Shown here piece after piece: positions 40,468-49,425 of a DNA stretch of 64,000 nucleotides. The notes under the pieces are model-generated. The model had not been told where the DNA came from. It made no database searches and saw only the letters and a program-made list of their open reading frames with translations. The position numbers and the translations under genes were made by a program. Position 1 is the stretch's first letter, and the number at the start of each line of letters is the position of its first letter. Origin of the DNA: Pseudomonadota bacterium (lineage in GTDB: Bacteria; Pseudomonadota; Alphaproteobacteria; SP197); the NCBI GenBank assembly GCA_039028155.1, contig JBCCIS010000019.1, forward strand, positions 1 through 64,000, read 5' to 3'.

Positions 40468-41769
40468 CTAGCGCGCGACGCGGTCGCGGTATTGGTAGTA
40501 GCGCTGCACGATCGGCAGGAACCAGGGATTGCCGTCGTAGAACGGTATGGTCGGGAACGCCAACCCCTCGAACGCGCATTCGGCTTCCGGCGTGCCCAGA
40601 ATGCGCTGCGCGGTCTTGTAGCCCAGATAGGTCTGCTTCACGACGCCGGACCCGTTGCAGGCGAGCGCGAAGTGCAGGCCGTCCTTCACGCCGGTATGCG
40701 GCAGCTTGTCGAAGGCAAAGGCGACGTTGCCGGTCCAGCTATGCGTCACCTTGACGTCCTTCAGCTCCGGAAAGACGCCGGTCATGAAGTCGTGCAGAAC
40801 CTTGCCGCTTTCCCGCGTCTCGACATCGCGGGTCTTGGCGCGGCCGCCGAAGATGACGCGCTTGCGGTCCGGCGACGGGCGGTAATAGTAGAGGATCTTC
40901 TTCGTGTCGGCGATCATACGGTGATTGGGGAACAGCCGGTTCATGGTCTCGTCCGGCAGTTCCTCAGTCGCGATGATATAGCTGCCGACCGGCACCAGGC
41001 GTCGGCGGAACTCCTGGGTCGCGCGCGGGGTGTAGCCGTTGGTCATCACGGCGACCTCTTTCGCCTTGACCGTGCCGCGGGAAGTCTTGACGTCAAAACC
41101 ATCGCCGTCGCGGCTGATGCGCTCGACCGGCGTGTGCGCCGCCAGCTTGACTCCGGCCGCCATCACGCGGTCCAGGAACTCCTGATGGTAGACCGCCGGA
41201 TGCAGACCGCCACCCGACAGCGTTACCTTGCCGCCGTGATAGATGTCGGTCGCGACTTCGTTCGCCACATCGCTCTTGGGGATCATGTAGCCGGTGTCGA
41301 TGCCGACTTCCTTTTTCACCAGTTCGGCGTCACGGGCCATGGATTCGTAGTGGCTGGTCGCGTGGGCGCCGACGAAACGCCCGACCTTCTGGTAGTGGCA
41401 CTGGATCTGCTCGGACGCGATGAACTCGTCGAAGAATGTCATCGCATTGTCACCTTCGCGGACCAGGGCGGCGGCCTTCGTCTGACCGTACTTGGCCTTC
41501 AGCTCGCCATAGCCGAGTTTCAGCCCGCCGCCGGCCATGCCGCCGCTGCGCGAGCTGGCGCCGTGGCCGGGGTCGCTGGCTTCCAGGATCAGGACATCGC
41601 GCCCGGCGCGCGCCAGGTAGAGCGCAGCCGACATGCCGGCATAGCCGGAGCCGACGACCGCCACGTCGACGGCCCGGGGCAAGGGGATCGGGACAAACTC
41701 TGGCCGGGGTGCTGCTTCCCACCAATAGGGCGTTGCCTTCCACTCGTCAGCAAACGGTGCCTCGGCCAT
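40468..41769 (-). CDS. DadA/PuuB-like FAD-dependent amine oxidoreductase
   Basis: A 433-residue DAO-fold flavoprotein: VDVAVVGSGYAGMSAALYLA near residue 36 is the dinucleotide-binding motif, and ASSRSGGMAGGGLKLGYGEL the typical following segment of gamma-glutamylputrescine oxidase and related secondary-amine oxidases. The C-terminal half ends with LACNGSGVVKQTYLGY. It should oxidise a secondary amine or N-methyl amino acid to imine. GGAGGAC precedes the ATG at 41769. It starts the minus-strand cluster and is divergent from the MttB-family gene, 167 bp away. Confidence 0.87.
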   Translation of the reverse strand: MAEAPFADEWKATPYWWEAAPRPEFVPIPLPRAVDVAVVGSGYAGMSAALYLARAGRDVLILEASDPGHGASSRSGGMAGGGLKLGYGELKAKYGQTKAAALVREGDNAMTFFDEFIASEQIQCHYQKVGRFVGAHATSHYESMARDAELVKKEVGIDTGYMIPKSDVANEVATDIYHGGKVTLSGGGLHPAVYHQEFLDRVMAAGVKLAAHTPVERISRDGDGFDVKTSRGTVKAKEVAVMTNGYTPRATQEFRRRLVPVGSYIIATEELPDETMNRLFPNHRMIADTKKILYYYRPSPDRKRVIFGGRAKTRDVETRESGKVLHDFMTGVFPELKDVKVTHSWTGNVAFAFDKLPHTGVKDGLHFALACNGSGVVKQTYLGYKTAQRILGTPEAECAFEGLAFPTIPFYDGNPWFLPIVQRYYQYRDRVAR

Positions 41770-41936
41770 GGGTGTCCTCCCGCGTTTCAATGCAACGTAC
41801 CGCTTTCATGCCGCTGACGACAAGACGGGCGAACCCGACCAAAGACGACCTTGGCCTCGTCGTCGGCGACGGAAACTGGCCGTATTGCCGTCCGGGCGCG
41901 TGCCATAAGCTGCCGCAGGCCCAAGGAGGCAGGACC

Positions 41937-43508
41937 ATGAATGACGAGGCACCCAGCGGACGGCGCGGCAGGCGCCATCGCGGCGAACACGGCGGCAGCG
42001 GCGCGCGGCGCGCCCAGCGCAGCCACAAATACTCGACCGACGCCCTGCCCTATATCCAGCGCAACATCCCGTTGACCGAGGTGCTGACCGAAGAGGCGCT
42101 GGAGATCATCGAGAACAACGCCGAAACGGTCATGGAAGAGGTCGGCATCGCCATCCACGACGACCAGGAGGTCGTCGATATGTGGAAGGAGGCCGGCGCC
42201 GATGTCGGCAAGGACGGCCAGACGCTCCACGTGCCGCGCGGCCTGGCGCGCAAGCTGTTGTCGACCGCCCCCAACCACTTCATCCAGCATGCCCGCAACC
42301 CCGACCGCAAGGTCAAGATTGGCGACGGCGCGACCGTCTTCGCACCAGTCTACGGTCCGCCCTTCATCCGCAATCTGGACGACGGTCGTCGCTACGCGAC
42401 GATCGAGGATTTCCGGAACTTCGTGAAGCTGGCTTACATGACGCCGGCCATGCACCATTCCGGCGGTACCGTGTGTGAGCCGGTCGATATCCCGGTCAAC
42501 AAGCGCCACCTGGATATGGTCTATTCACATATCCGCTATTCCGACAAACCGTTTATGGGCTCGGTGACAGCGCCAGAGCGCGCCGAAGACACGGTGGCGA
42601 TGGCGAAGCTTGTCTTCGGCGATCAGTTCGTCGAGGACAACTGCTGCATCATCAACCTGATCAACGCCAACTCGCCGATGACCTTCGACGGTACCATGCT
42701 GGGCGCGCTGAAGGTTTATGCGCGCCACAACCAGGCCTGCGTCGTCTCGCCGTTCATTCTGGCCGGCGCCATGAGTCCGGTGACCGTTGCCGGCACGCTC
42801 GCCCAGCTTCTGGCCGAGGCCATGGTCGGCATGGCGACGACGCAACTGGTCAGGCCCGGCGCGCCGGTGGTGTTCGGCACCTTCGGCAGTTCAATCTCCA
42901 TGCAATCGGGTGCGCCGACCTTCGGCACGCCGGAACCGACCCAGGTGCTCCTGGGCAGCGCGCAGTTGGCGCGCCGTCTGGGCGTGCCGTTCCGCTCCGG
43001 CGGATCGCTGTGCGGTTCAAAGATTGCCGACGCGCAGGCGGCCTATGAAAGCGCGAATACGCTGCTGCCGACGCTTCTTGGCGGCGTCAACTTCGTGCTG
43101 CACGCGGCGGGCTGGCTCGAGGGCGGCTTGGCGTCGGGTTACGAGAAGTTCGTCATGGACGCCGATCAGCTCGGCATGATGCAGGTGCTGGCCGCCGGCG
43201 TCGACACGTCGGAGAACGGCCAGGCCATGGACGCCATCCGCGAGGTCGGCCCAGGCAGCCATTTCCTGGGCTGCGCCCACACCCAGGCGAACTTCGAGAC
43301 CGCCTTCTACCGCTCGACCATCGCCGACAACAACAGCTTCGAGCAGTGGGAGTCCGAAGGCAGCCAGGACGCGATGAAGCGCGCCAACACGCTGTGGAAG
43401 GAGATGCTGGCAAGCTACGAGGCGCCAGCCATCGATCCGAGCGTCGACGAAGCGCTCAACGCCTTCATCGCCGAGAAAAAGGCCGCGGTGCCCGATTCGT
43501 TTACCTGA
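41937..43508 (+). CDS. MttB-family (trimethylamine/betaine) methyltransferase, non-pyrrolysine type
   Basis: A 523-residue protein with the MttB/COG5598 fold. The N-terminus is Arg/Gly-rich (RRGRRHRGEHGGSGARRAQR), then ALEIIENNAETVMEEVGIAI, and central PMTFDGTML and SFGLAGG-like segments. The frame is open with no in-frame amber codon, so it does not need pyrrolysine and belongs to the broader group that includes MtgB, a glycine betaine:corrinoid methyltransferase. AAGGAGG precedes the ATG. No corrinoid protein, MtvA-type methyltransferase or reactivating ATPase is encoded in the window, so partners must be elsewhere. Substrate is likely a quaternary or tertiary amine. Confidence 0.87.
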   Translation: MNDEAPSGRRGRRHRGEHGGSGARRAQRSHKYSTDALPYIQRNIPLTEVLTEEALEIIENNAETVMEEVGIAIHDDQEVVDMWKEAGADVGKDGQTLHVPRGLARKLLSTAPNHFIQHARNPDRKVKIGDGATVFAPVYGPPFIRNLDDGRRYATIEDFRNFVKLAYMTPAMHHSGGTVCEPVDIPVNKRHLDMVYSHIRYSDKPFMGSVTAPERAEDTVAMAKLVFGDQFVEDNCCIINLINANSPMTFDGTMLGALKVYARHNQACVVSPFILAGAMSPVTVAGTLAQLLAEAMVGMATTQLVRPGAPVVFGTFGSSISMQSGAPTFGTPEPTQVLLGSAQLARRLGVPFRSGGSLCGSKIADAQAAYESANTLLPTLLGGVNFVLHAAGWLEGGLASGYEKFVMDADQLGMMQVLAAGVDTSENGQAMDAIREVGPGSHFLGCAHTQANFETAFYRSTIADNNSFEQWESEGSQDAMKRANTLWKEMLASYEAPAIDPSVDEALNAFIAEKKAAVPDSFT

Positions 43509-43704
43509 GCGTGACGGCGGTCACCTGAGGCGGCGCTACCCCGTCTGGCCGATAGGCGGGCCCGGCACCATTTGCTAGACTGGCTCGTCTCGTTCGGTCA
43601 GCCCGCGTCTCCCATCGATGCCGGGTGACCGGCATTCGAAACACAGAATCAGGACCCGGCCGCCGCGCGCTTGGCGTTCGCCGGGCGACCTAGAACGCTC
43701 TGCC

Positions 43705-44964
43705 ATGCATCTTGATGTCATCGACGACTACGACAGCTTCCTCGCTTTGAAGGACCCGTGGGACTCCGTCTATGCCGACGATCCCGAGGCGCAGTTTTAT
43801 CTGTCGTGGACATGGATGACGAAGTGGCTGGATGCGGCGATCTCCGAATGGGTCGTTCTCGCCGCGCGCGACGAAACTGATGGCGACAGGTATGTCGCTT
43901 TCCTGCCGTTGCGCATCAGGGCGTTCCCGGCCAAGAACGGCACGTTCTACACCGAAATCTGGATGGCGGCCCAGGGTATCGCCGATTATGTCGGTTTTCT
44001 GTGCCGCGCCGGCGCTGAAGAGCAGGCCCTGCCGGCTCTCGCCAACTATGTGAAGACGCTGAAGTGGAACGGCCTGAACCTCCGGTGTTTCGACGCCTCG
44101 GATGCACGCATGAAGCTCTGGACGGATGCTTTTCCTCGTTCTGACTTCAAGCTGAAGCGCGTGACGTCGACCAACAACGAAGAGGGCTACGACAACGCGA
44201 TCTGCCCGTACGTAACGTTGCCGGATGACTGGGACACTTATCTCGACAACCAGGTCAGCGCCAACACACGTCAGAAAATCCGTCGATTTCTGAGAAAGGT
44301 CGAGAACGACGATGCCTATCGCATCACCGTGACCGACAAAGACAGTTTGGAGAGCGACTACGAAGTCTTGCAGAAACTGTGGGACGACAAGTGGGGCGAG
44401 AGCAAGGGTGAAGCGGCGACACAGATCTTTGGCAGGATCCGCCGCATCATGCTGACGCACTGTCTGGAACACGACGCGCTGTTCATGCCGATCCTGTGGC
44501 ACGGCGACAAGGCGGTCGGTGCCCTGGGTTCGATCGTCGACACGGTCAAAAAATCGATGCTGTTCATGCTGGCGGGCCGCGACCTGAAGGCCAAAGGTGT
44601 GCCAAGCGGCTTGGTGCTGCACGCCTACAGCATTCGCTATGCTATTGAGAACGGGTTCAAGACCTACGATTTCATGCGCGGCAACGAGCCCTATAAGTAT
44701 TCCTTCGGCTCCAAGGAGCGCTTGGTCAAGTACATGGTCGTTGAGCGCAAGGTCGCCGGCAACCAGTTGGATCCGCGATGTGTGGGTTCGGCCACGCTCT
44801 TGACGCAACGGACGCAGGCCTATGGCCAATGGGCGCAAGCCGAGCGCGGCTATCGTCAGATCCTGAAGGCGCAGCCCGACAACGAAGAGGTCCAGACCCG
44901 CCTTGACCAGGTCCTGTCGATGAAGAGCAAGCCGAAAGCCTCCGGCAAGCGCCGATCCGCGTGA
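43705..44964 (+). CDS. CelD/BcsL-like GNAT-fold acyltransferase
   Basis: A 419-residue protein resembling the CelD (FemAB-like) acetyltransferase family: an N-terminal half with FYLSWTWMTKWLDAAIS, and a C-terminal half with ANTRQKIRRFLRKVE and a FKTYDFMRGNEPYKYSFGSK motif. A helix-rich TPR-like tail follows (YGQWAQAERGYRQILKAQPD). Such enzymes acylate or transfer amino-acyl units during cell-surface polysaccharide or peptidoglycan work. It is coupled to the chorismate mutase gene by a 4-bp overlap (GTGA). Confidence 0.8.
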   Translation: MHLDVIDDYDSFLALKDPWDSVYADDPEAQFYLSWTWMTKWLDAAISEWVVLAARDETDGDRYVAFLPLRIRAFPAKNGTFYTEIWMAAQGIADYVGFLCRAGAEEQALPALANYVKTLKWNGLNLRCFDASDARMKLWTDAFPRSDFKLKRVTSTNNEEGYDNAICPYVTLPDDWDTYLDNQVSANTRQKIRRFLRKVENDDAYRITVTDKDSLESDYEVLQKLWDDKWGESKGEAATQIFGRIRRIMLTHCLEHDALFMPILWHGDKAVGALGSIVDTVKKSMLFMLAGRDLKAKGVPSGLVLHAYSIRYAIENGFKTYDFMRGNEPYKYSFGSKERLVKYMVVERKVAGNQLDPRCVGSATLLTQRTQAYGQWAQAERGYRQILKAQPDNEEVQTRLDQVLSMKSKPKASGKRRSA

Positions 44965-45545
44965 GGCGACGCTCGCCGTTGCCGCGCACGAAAGGACGCC
45001 TGGCCCGTCTCGCCCACCGTTTCCTCGCTCCGGCTCTTCTGATCGCGATCGTCTGGCCGCTGCCACTGCAAGCCGGCGGCGCCACAGAGCAGACAATCGT
45101 GGAACTGATCCATGCGCGCCTTAGCCTGATGGACGAGGTCGCGGCCTATAAGCTGCTCAACGACGTCCCGATTGAAGACCAGGAACGCGAAGCTGTCGTG
45201 CTGGCTCATGCGGTCGAAGCAGCCGAAGATGTCGGGTTGGATGGCGCAACGACGGTCGCGTTCTTTTCAGCCCAGATAGAGGCGGCCAAGGCAATCCAGG
45301 TTTGCTGGATGGAACGCTGGCGCCAAGGTGAATCGCCTGTGCCTGAAGGCGCACCGGATCTGGCCGGTGTCATACGACCTCAATTGATCGAGATCGGCGA
45401 CGCGCTGATCGCCACGATCGCCCGGCACGCCGGCGAGACCGGCGGGATCGATGCGGGCACCCTCCCCGCCATTGACTGCCTGCCACCGGACAAGGCCGAC
45501 ACGATCACAAGTAGTCTCTCCGCTGTCGCACCGGCCACCCCCTAG
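44961..45545 (+). CDS. secreted chorismate mutase (AroQ-gamma type)
   Basis: A 194-residue protein starting at GTG 44961, with a hydrophobic signal-like stretch near residues 22-38 (FLAPALLIAIVWPLPLQA). The mature part carries the AroQ helix wording: IHARLSLMDEVAAYKLLNDV, then PIEDQEREAVVL and FFSAQIEAAKAIQ. Exported monofunctional chorismate mutases of this type convert chorismate to prephenate in the periplasm. Residues Arg in the first helix, Lys in VAAYK and Gln in AAKAIQ fit the catalytic set. It is translationally coupled to the CelD-like GNAT. Confidence 0.8.
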   Translation: MRRRSPLPRTKGRLARLAHRFLAPALLIAIVWPLPLQAGGATEQTIVELIHARLSLMDEVAAYKLLNDVPIEDQEREAVVLAHAVEAAEDVGLDGATTVAFFSAQIEAAKAIQVCWMERWRQGESPVPEGAPDLAGVIRPQLIEIGDALIATIARHAGETGGIDAGTLPAIDCLPPDKADTITSSLSAVAPATP

Positions 45546-45626
45546 CGATCACAGTTAACCTAAGCCACCTACCCAAGCGCCCGGCGCACCCTTATGCTCG
45601 CCCAAACAACAACAGGAGGGATCGCC

Positions 45627-46277
45627 ATGACCGATTACGACTCCGCCAAGGTCGCGGCACTCCATCGCGAACTGCATAACCATCTGCCGTCCGATCCCGC
45701 GCTTCGGGTCAAGGTGCTGGAAAGCCTGCTGGTCGACAAGGGCATGATCGACCGCAAGACCATCGACTCCTGGGTCGAGGTCTATGCCGAGGAAATCGGT
45801 CCCAAACGTGGCGCCCACGTGGTCGCCAAGGCCTGGACCGACCCGGCGTTCAAGGAACGGTTGATGCAGGACGCGCCCAAGGCGATCGAGGAGCTCGGTT
45901 ATCTGGGCGTGGCGACCGGTCACTTGCATGTGGTCGAAAACACCGACGATATCCATAACCTCGTCGTCTGTACGCTCTGCTCCTGTTACCCGTTTTCGGT
46001 CCTGGGCATCGCGCCCAATTGGTACAAGACCGCGGCCTACCGGTCGCGCGTCGTGCGCGACCCGCGTGGCGTGCTCGACGAGTTCGGCGTCGAGGTTTCC
46101 GACGACGTCGAAGTGCGCGTCTGGGACAGCACGGCGGAGCTGCGCTATCTCGTCTTGCCCCAGCGCCCATCCGGCACCGATGATATGAACGAAGATGAGC
46201 TCGCCAAGCTGGTCAGCCGTAACTCCATGATCGGCACCGACCGCGATCTCTCCAAGTACATAAACGGAGCGGGCTGA
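45627..46277 (+). CDS. nthA: nitrile hydratase alpha subunit, cobalt type
   Basis: A 216-residue subunit carrying the metal-binding claw VCTLCSCYPF near residue 109. The CTLCSC wording (Thr, not Ser, in second place) is the cobalt-type signature; the two inner thiolates are usually oxidised. It hydrates nitriles to amides together with the beta subunit. The order alpha-beta-activator is found in other cobalt-type clusters. AGGAGGG precedes the ATG at 45627, and its TGA overlaps the beta ATG by one base. No amidase is next to it. Confidence 0.92.
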   Translation: MTDYDSAKVAALHRELHNHLPSDPALRVKVLESLLVDKGMIDRKTIDSWVEVYAEEIGPKRGAHVVAKAWTDPAFKERLMQDAPKAIEELGYLGVATGHLHVVENTDDIHNLVVCTLCSCYPFSVLGIAPNWYKTAAYRSRVVRDPRGVLDEFGVEVSDDVEVRVWDSTAELRYLVLPQRPSGTDDMNEDELAKLVSRNSMIGTDRDLSKYINGAG

Positions 46278-46933
46278 TGGACGGCATTCATGATCTTGGC
46301 GGCAAGCAGGGCTACGGCCCGGTCGATGTCGATGAAGAAGAAGTCGCATTTCACGCGCCGTGGGAAGCGCGCATCTGGGCGATCTCGCGTAACCGCGGCG
46401 CGCCCGGATGCACCATCGACTGGTGGCGCCATGTGCGCGAGCTGATCGACCCGGCGGACTATCTGACCCGCGCCTACTTCGATCAGTGGATCCAGACCGA
46501 GCTAGCCGTCCATATCGATGCCGGCGTGTTCACGCTGGACGAGGTGATCACCGGCAAGTCGACGACCGAACCAGTACAGCATGGACCAGGCATCGACCGC
46601 GCCGGCGCTTTGGAGGCTGACCGCGCCCGGGCGACGCGCTTCGATCGCGACGTCAACGAAGCACCCGCCTTTCAACCGGGCGACCGTGTCAGGACCGCCC
46701 GGTTCGGCCACAGCCATCACACGCGCCTGCCCAAGTACGCCCGCGATCGCGAGGGCGAGATACTGTCCCATCGCGGCGCACACCTGTTCCCGGATGCCGG
46801 CGCACGTGGCATCCACGAGCCGCAGCACCTCTATACCGTCGGCTTCGACGGCGCCGAACTGTGGCCGGAGGCCGATGGCCGCCGCGAACGTGTCTTCGTG
46901 GACCTGTGGGAGAGTTACCTTGAGCCGGCGTGA
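46277..46933 (+). CDS. nthB: nitrile hydratase beta subunit
   Basis: A 218-residue subunit opening with MDGIHDLGGKQGYGPVDVDE, the standard NHase beta N-terminus. The C-terminal part has the barrel segment FQPGDRVRTARFGHSHHTRL and GFDGAELWPEADGRRERVFV. It shapes the active-site pocket with the alpha subunit. Its end overlaps the activator start by 14 bp. Confidence 0.92.
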   Translation: MDGIHDLGGKQGYGPVDVDEEEVAFHAPWEARIWAISRNRGAPGCTIDWWRHVRELIDPADYLTRAYFDQWIQTELAVHIDAGVFTLDEVITGKSTTEPVQHGPGIDRAGALEADRARATRFDRDVNEAPAFQPGDRVRTARFGHSHHTRLPKYARDREGEILSHRGAHLFPDAGARGIHEPQHLYTVGFDGAELWPEADGRRERVFVDLWESYLEPA

Positions 46934-47276
46934 GGGCGACACGCTCAAGCCGCTCGCCAGGCTCGACGGCGATCCCGTCTTCGATGAGCCGTGGCAGGCG
47001 GAAGTCCTGGCCATGGCCGACCGGCTGGCCGCGTCCGGTGTGTTTACGCGTGAGCTGTGGTCAGAGACCTTGGGCGACGAACTCGTGCGCGCCGAACGGG
47101 ACGGCAAGCCGGACGATGTCACGACCTATTACGAAGCCACGCTCAAGACGCTCGAACGTCTTCTGGAAGACGGCGGCCACGTGACGCCGGACGCGCGGTT
47201 CGAACGTCGCGAAGCCTGGGAACACGCCTACCGCACGACACCCCATGGCAAGCCGGTATTGTTAGAGCGCGGCTGA
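46920..47276 (+). CDS. nitrile hydratase accessory/activator protein (P14K-like)
   Basis: A 118-residue protein starting at a TTG (46920) placed five bases after GGGAGAG, within the 3' end of the beta gene. It reads LARLDGDPVFDEPWQAEVLA and WSETLGDELVRAERDG, like the N-terminal domain of the beta subunit. Such activators swap or insert cobalt into the alpha subunit. The C-terminus ends RTTPHGKPVLLERG. It converges on phzF with a 15-bp overlap. Confidence 0.85.
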   Translation: MSRREGDTLKPLARLDGDPVFDEPWQAEVLAMADRLAASGVFTRELWSETLGDELVRAERDGKPDDVTTYYEATLKTLERLLEDGGHVTPDARFERREAWEHAYRTTPHGKPVLLERG

Positions 47277-48206
47277 ACCACCCTGGAGCAGCACGCCTTT
47301 GCTGACGGCAACGCAAGTGCCGCGAATAGTCGGCGCCCGCACTTGGCCGTCTTCTGCCGGCACTGTGACGGTGATCTGACTGGGTCGCCCCATCTCCACG
47401 CCCTGCTCGATCTGAACCACTGTCTTGTCCGCAGGCATCGCACGACTCGCGGCAAGCAGTGACGCCAGCGCACCCGATGCGCTGCCGGTTGCCGGGTCTT
47501 CGATCGGATGGCCTAGCGGTGACAGGACGCGTGAGCGGACGCGAAATCCATTGTCGCGATCATCAAGCACGACAAAGGCGCAGAGCGCGAAGTCGTCGAC
47601 CGTGTTGATCTCCGTCCTGGCGGCTTCGGCGAAGGCGCTGATGTCGAGCGTGATGTTCTCAAGATCATCCAAGGTCGCCAGTTCCGCAAACGCGAACTCC
47701 AGTCCAACCGACGCAACGGTCGGCGTAAATCGACCAGTGGCAATCGCTGTTTCAGGAAGGCTTAGACAGCGCGCGATGCGTGCGACGTCGCAGGTCCCCA
47801 GGCGCTCAACCGCTTGGGGCGCCGTGATCGCAGCACCGAGGACGGCATCGTCATCACGAACGATATCGATGGCAACCGGTCCACCGGCCTCGTCGAACAC
47901 CATCGTGTCGTCGATGGCAAGGTCGAGGTCGCTGCCGCCACTGGCCAGCACGAAGGCCGTGCCGACATTGGGATGGCCGGCGAACGGCACTTCCGTCAGC
48001 GGCGTGAAGATACGCACATGGGCCGTCGTAGCGGGGTCGCGGGGCGGCAGGACGAACGTCGTCTCGGCATACCCGAATTCGTTCGCGATCGTCTGCATGG
48101 TGGCGTCGTCGAGCGAGCGGGCATCGGTGATGACGGCCAACGGATTACCCGCATAGCGCCGGTTGGTGAAGACGTCGACGGTCCAGAAGGGAACACCGTT
48201 TGTCAT
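47262..48206 (-). CDS. phzF: PhzF-family isomerase
   Basis: A 314-residue protein with the PhzF opening WTVDVFTNRRYAGNPLAVIT, FGYAETTFVLPP near residue 43 (catalytic Glu47), and HVRIFTPLTEVPFAGHPNVG near 63. The diaminopimelate-epimerase-like fold isomerises small cyclic or amino acids. No other phenazine gene is present, so the name reflects the family, not phenazine synthesis. Confidence 0.88.
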   Translation of the reverse strand: MTNGVPFWTVDVFTNRRYAGNPLAVITDARSLDDATMQTIANEFGYAETTFVLPPRDPATTAHVRIFTPLTEVPFAGHPNVGTAFVLASGGSDLDLAIDDTMVFDEAGGPVAIDIVRDDDAVLGAAITAPQAVERLGTCDVARIARCLSLPETAIATGRFTPTVASVGLEFAFAELATLDDLENITLDISAFAEAARTEINTVDDFALCAFVVLDDRDNGFRVRSRVLSPLGHPIEDPATGSASGALASLLAASRAMPADKTVVQIEQGVEMGRPSQITVTVPAEDGQVRAPTIRGTCVAVSKGVLLQGGSAAL

Positions 48207-48315
48207 GATTTAGTCCCGCACGTTCTCTGCATGAGGCACTCGTGACGTGGCATCGGCGCAGCCAAACGGCAATCAGAGTTTTGTCGCGGTGACAATTGCG
48301 TGGGCGACGCCGTTC

Positions 48316-49425
48316 TCAGGCAGAGGCGGCTGGGTTAGTACCCGGACGCCGACGAATCTCTCCAGCTGTCGGCGCAAGCTTGCGCATGAGCGCCTCCAAG
48401 GGCCCGTTGGAAAAGACCATGAGCCACAGATGTGCCGCCACGACACAAGCGGCGAACAGCGCGATGGCCCAATAGAACCCATCGGCGGCATCGCAGTGCA
48501 TGCCGCGCGAACAGACGGCATCGAACCATGCCGTTAGAACAATACCGTGGATGACGTAGAGCGTCAGCGCCATGCGCCCGGCGCTGGCCAGGGCACGCAG
48601 CGGCAGGCTCGCGCCGAAGCGCTGACCCAGTTCCAGGCAGGCGGTGATGACCGCGACCGCCGTGCCGGATGCCGCGACGACGTAGAGCGGTCCCGGCGGC
48701 CAGCCGTGCAGCGCGATCAGCATCTGTGCGGGGTCGCGATAGGTATCGCCACCCGGATAGACATGGCCCAGGCCGTTGAAGATCAGCGCGATGGCGACGC
48801 CGCCGAGAAACAGATGAAGGCGTGTGCGTCCGTCGTTGAGCTGCTGTCGGCCCAACCACAGCCCGACCAGAATGAACGCGAACCAAGGCAGGATAGGATG
48901 CAGCCCGTTGACCAAGAGGTTGCGCAGGAAACCGCCGATCGTCCACACGTCGACATAGCGGTCGGTGCGCCAGTCCCAGCCCCAGTTGTAGTCGACATAG
49001 AACCGCAGAAAGACGGCCGCCAGGATGACAATGATGGCCCCGGCCGCCAAAAGCGATCGTGGCGCGGCAAGAAAGGCCAGCGACAGGGCGAAGTAGACGC
49101 CATAGAAATGCAGGATGTCGCCGCGCCAGTAGGTGAAGAGGAGAATGCCGACGACAAACAGGAAGACCGCGCGCCGCGCCACGCAGCCGTAGAACAGCCC
49201 GCGGTCTTCGGACGGCGTCGCGCGCATCATCAGCGACAAGCCGACGCCGGCCAAGACGACAAATGTGCCGGCGGCGCGGCCCAGCAACTGCTGGTCAATG
49301 ACGACCGCCCAGGCGGGACCCGCGAACCACGTCTTCATAATCCAGTTGAAGTTGACGATCAGCATGCCAAGCAGCGCCAGCGCGCGACAGATGTCCAGAC
49401 CGACGAGGCGACCGGTGGACGTCAT
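48316..49425 (-). CDS. DUF418/heparan-acetyltransferase-like integral membrane protein
   Basis: A 369-residue, ten-helix membrane protein that opens with LVGLDICRALALLGMLIVNF, as in DUF1624/DUF418 and acyltransferase-3-like families. Charged motifs (FNGLGHVYPG, ALTLYVIHGI near the C-terminus) match DUF418 proteins. It may acylate a cell-envelope glycan or lipid. It is coupled to an upstream gene by a 4-bp overlap and through it to an esterase. Confidence 0.75.
   Translation of the reverse strand: MTSTGRLVGLDICRALALLGMLIVNFNWIMKTWFAGPAWAVVIDQQLLGRAAGTFVVLAGVGLSLMMRATPSEDRGLFYGCVARRAVFLFVVGILLFTYWRGDILHFYGVYFALSLAFLAAPRSLLAAGAIIVILAAVFLRFYVDYNWGWDWRTDRYVDVWTIGGFLRNLLVNGLHPILPWFAFILVGLWLGRQQLNDGRTRLHLFLGGVAIALIFNGLGHVYPGGDTYRDPAQMLIALHGWPPGPLYVVAASGTAVAVITACLELGQRFGASLPLRALASAGRMALTLYVIHGIVLTAWFDAVCSRGMHCDAADGFYWAIALFAACVVAAHLWLMVFSNGPLEALMRKLAPTAGEIRRRPGTNPAASA

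Noticed and set aside
38457-40754. 765-codon open frame on the plus strand over the second DgcA-like gene
   Set aside because: The opposite strand encodes a full-length FMN/Fe-S/FAD enzyme; the plus-strand product is low-complexity and motif-free.
41937-43508. Pyrrolysine use in the MttB-family gene
   Set aside because: The frame is open with no in-frame TAG before the stop, and no pylT or pylS gene is seen.
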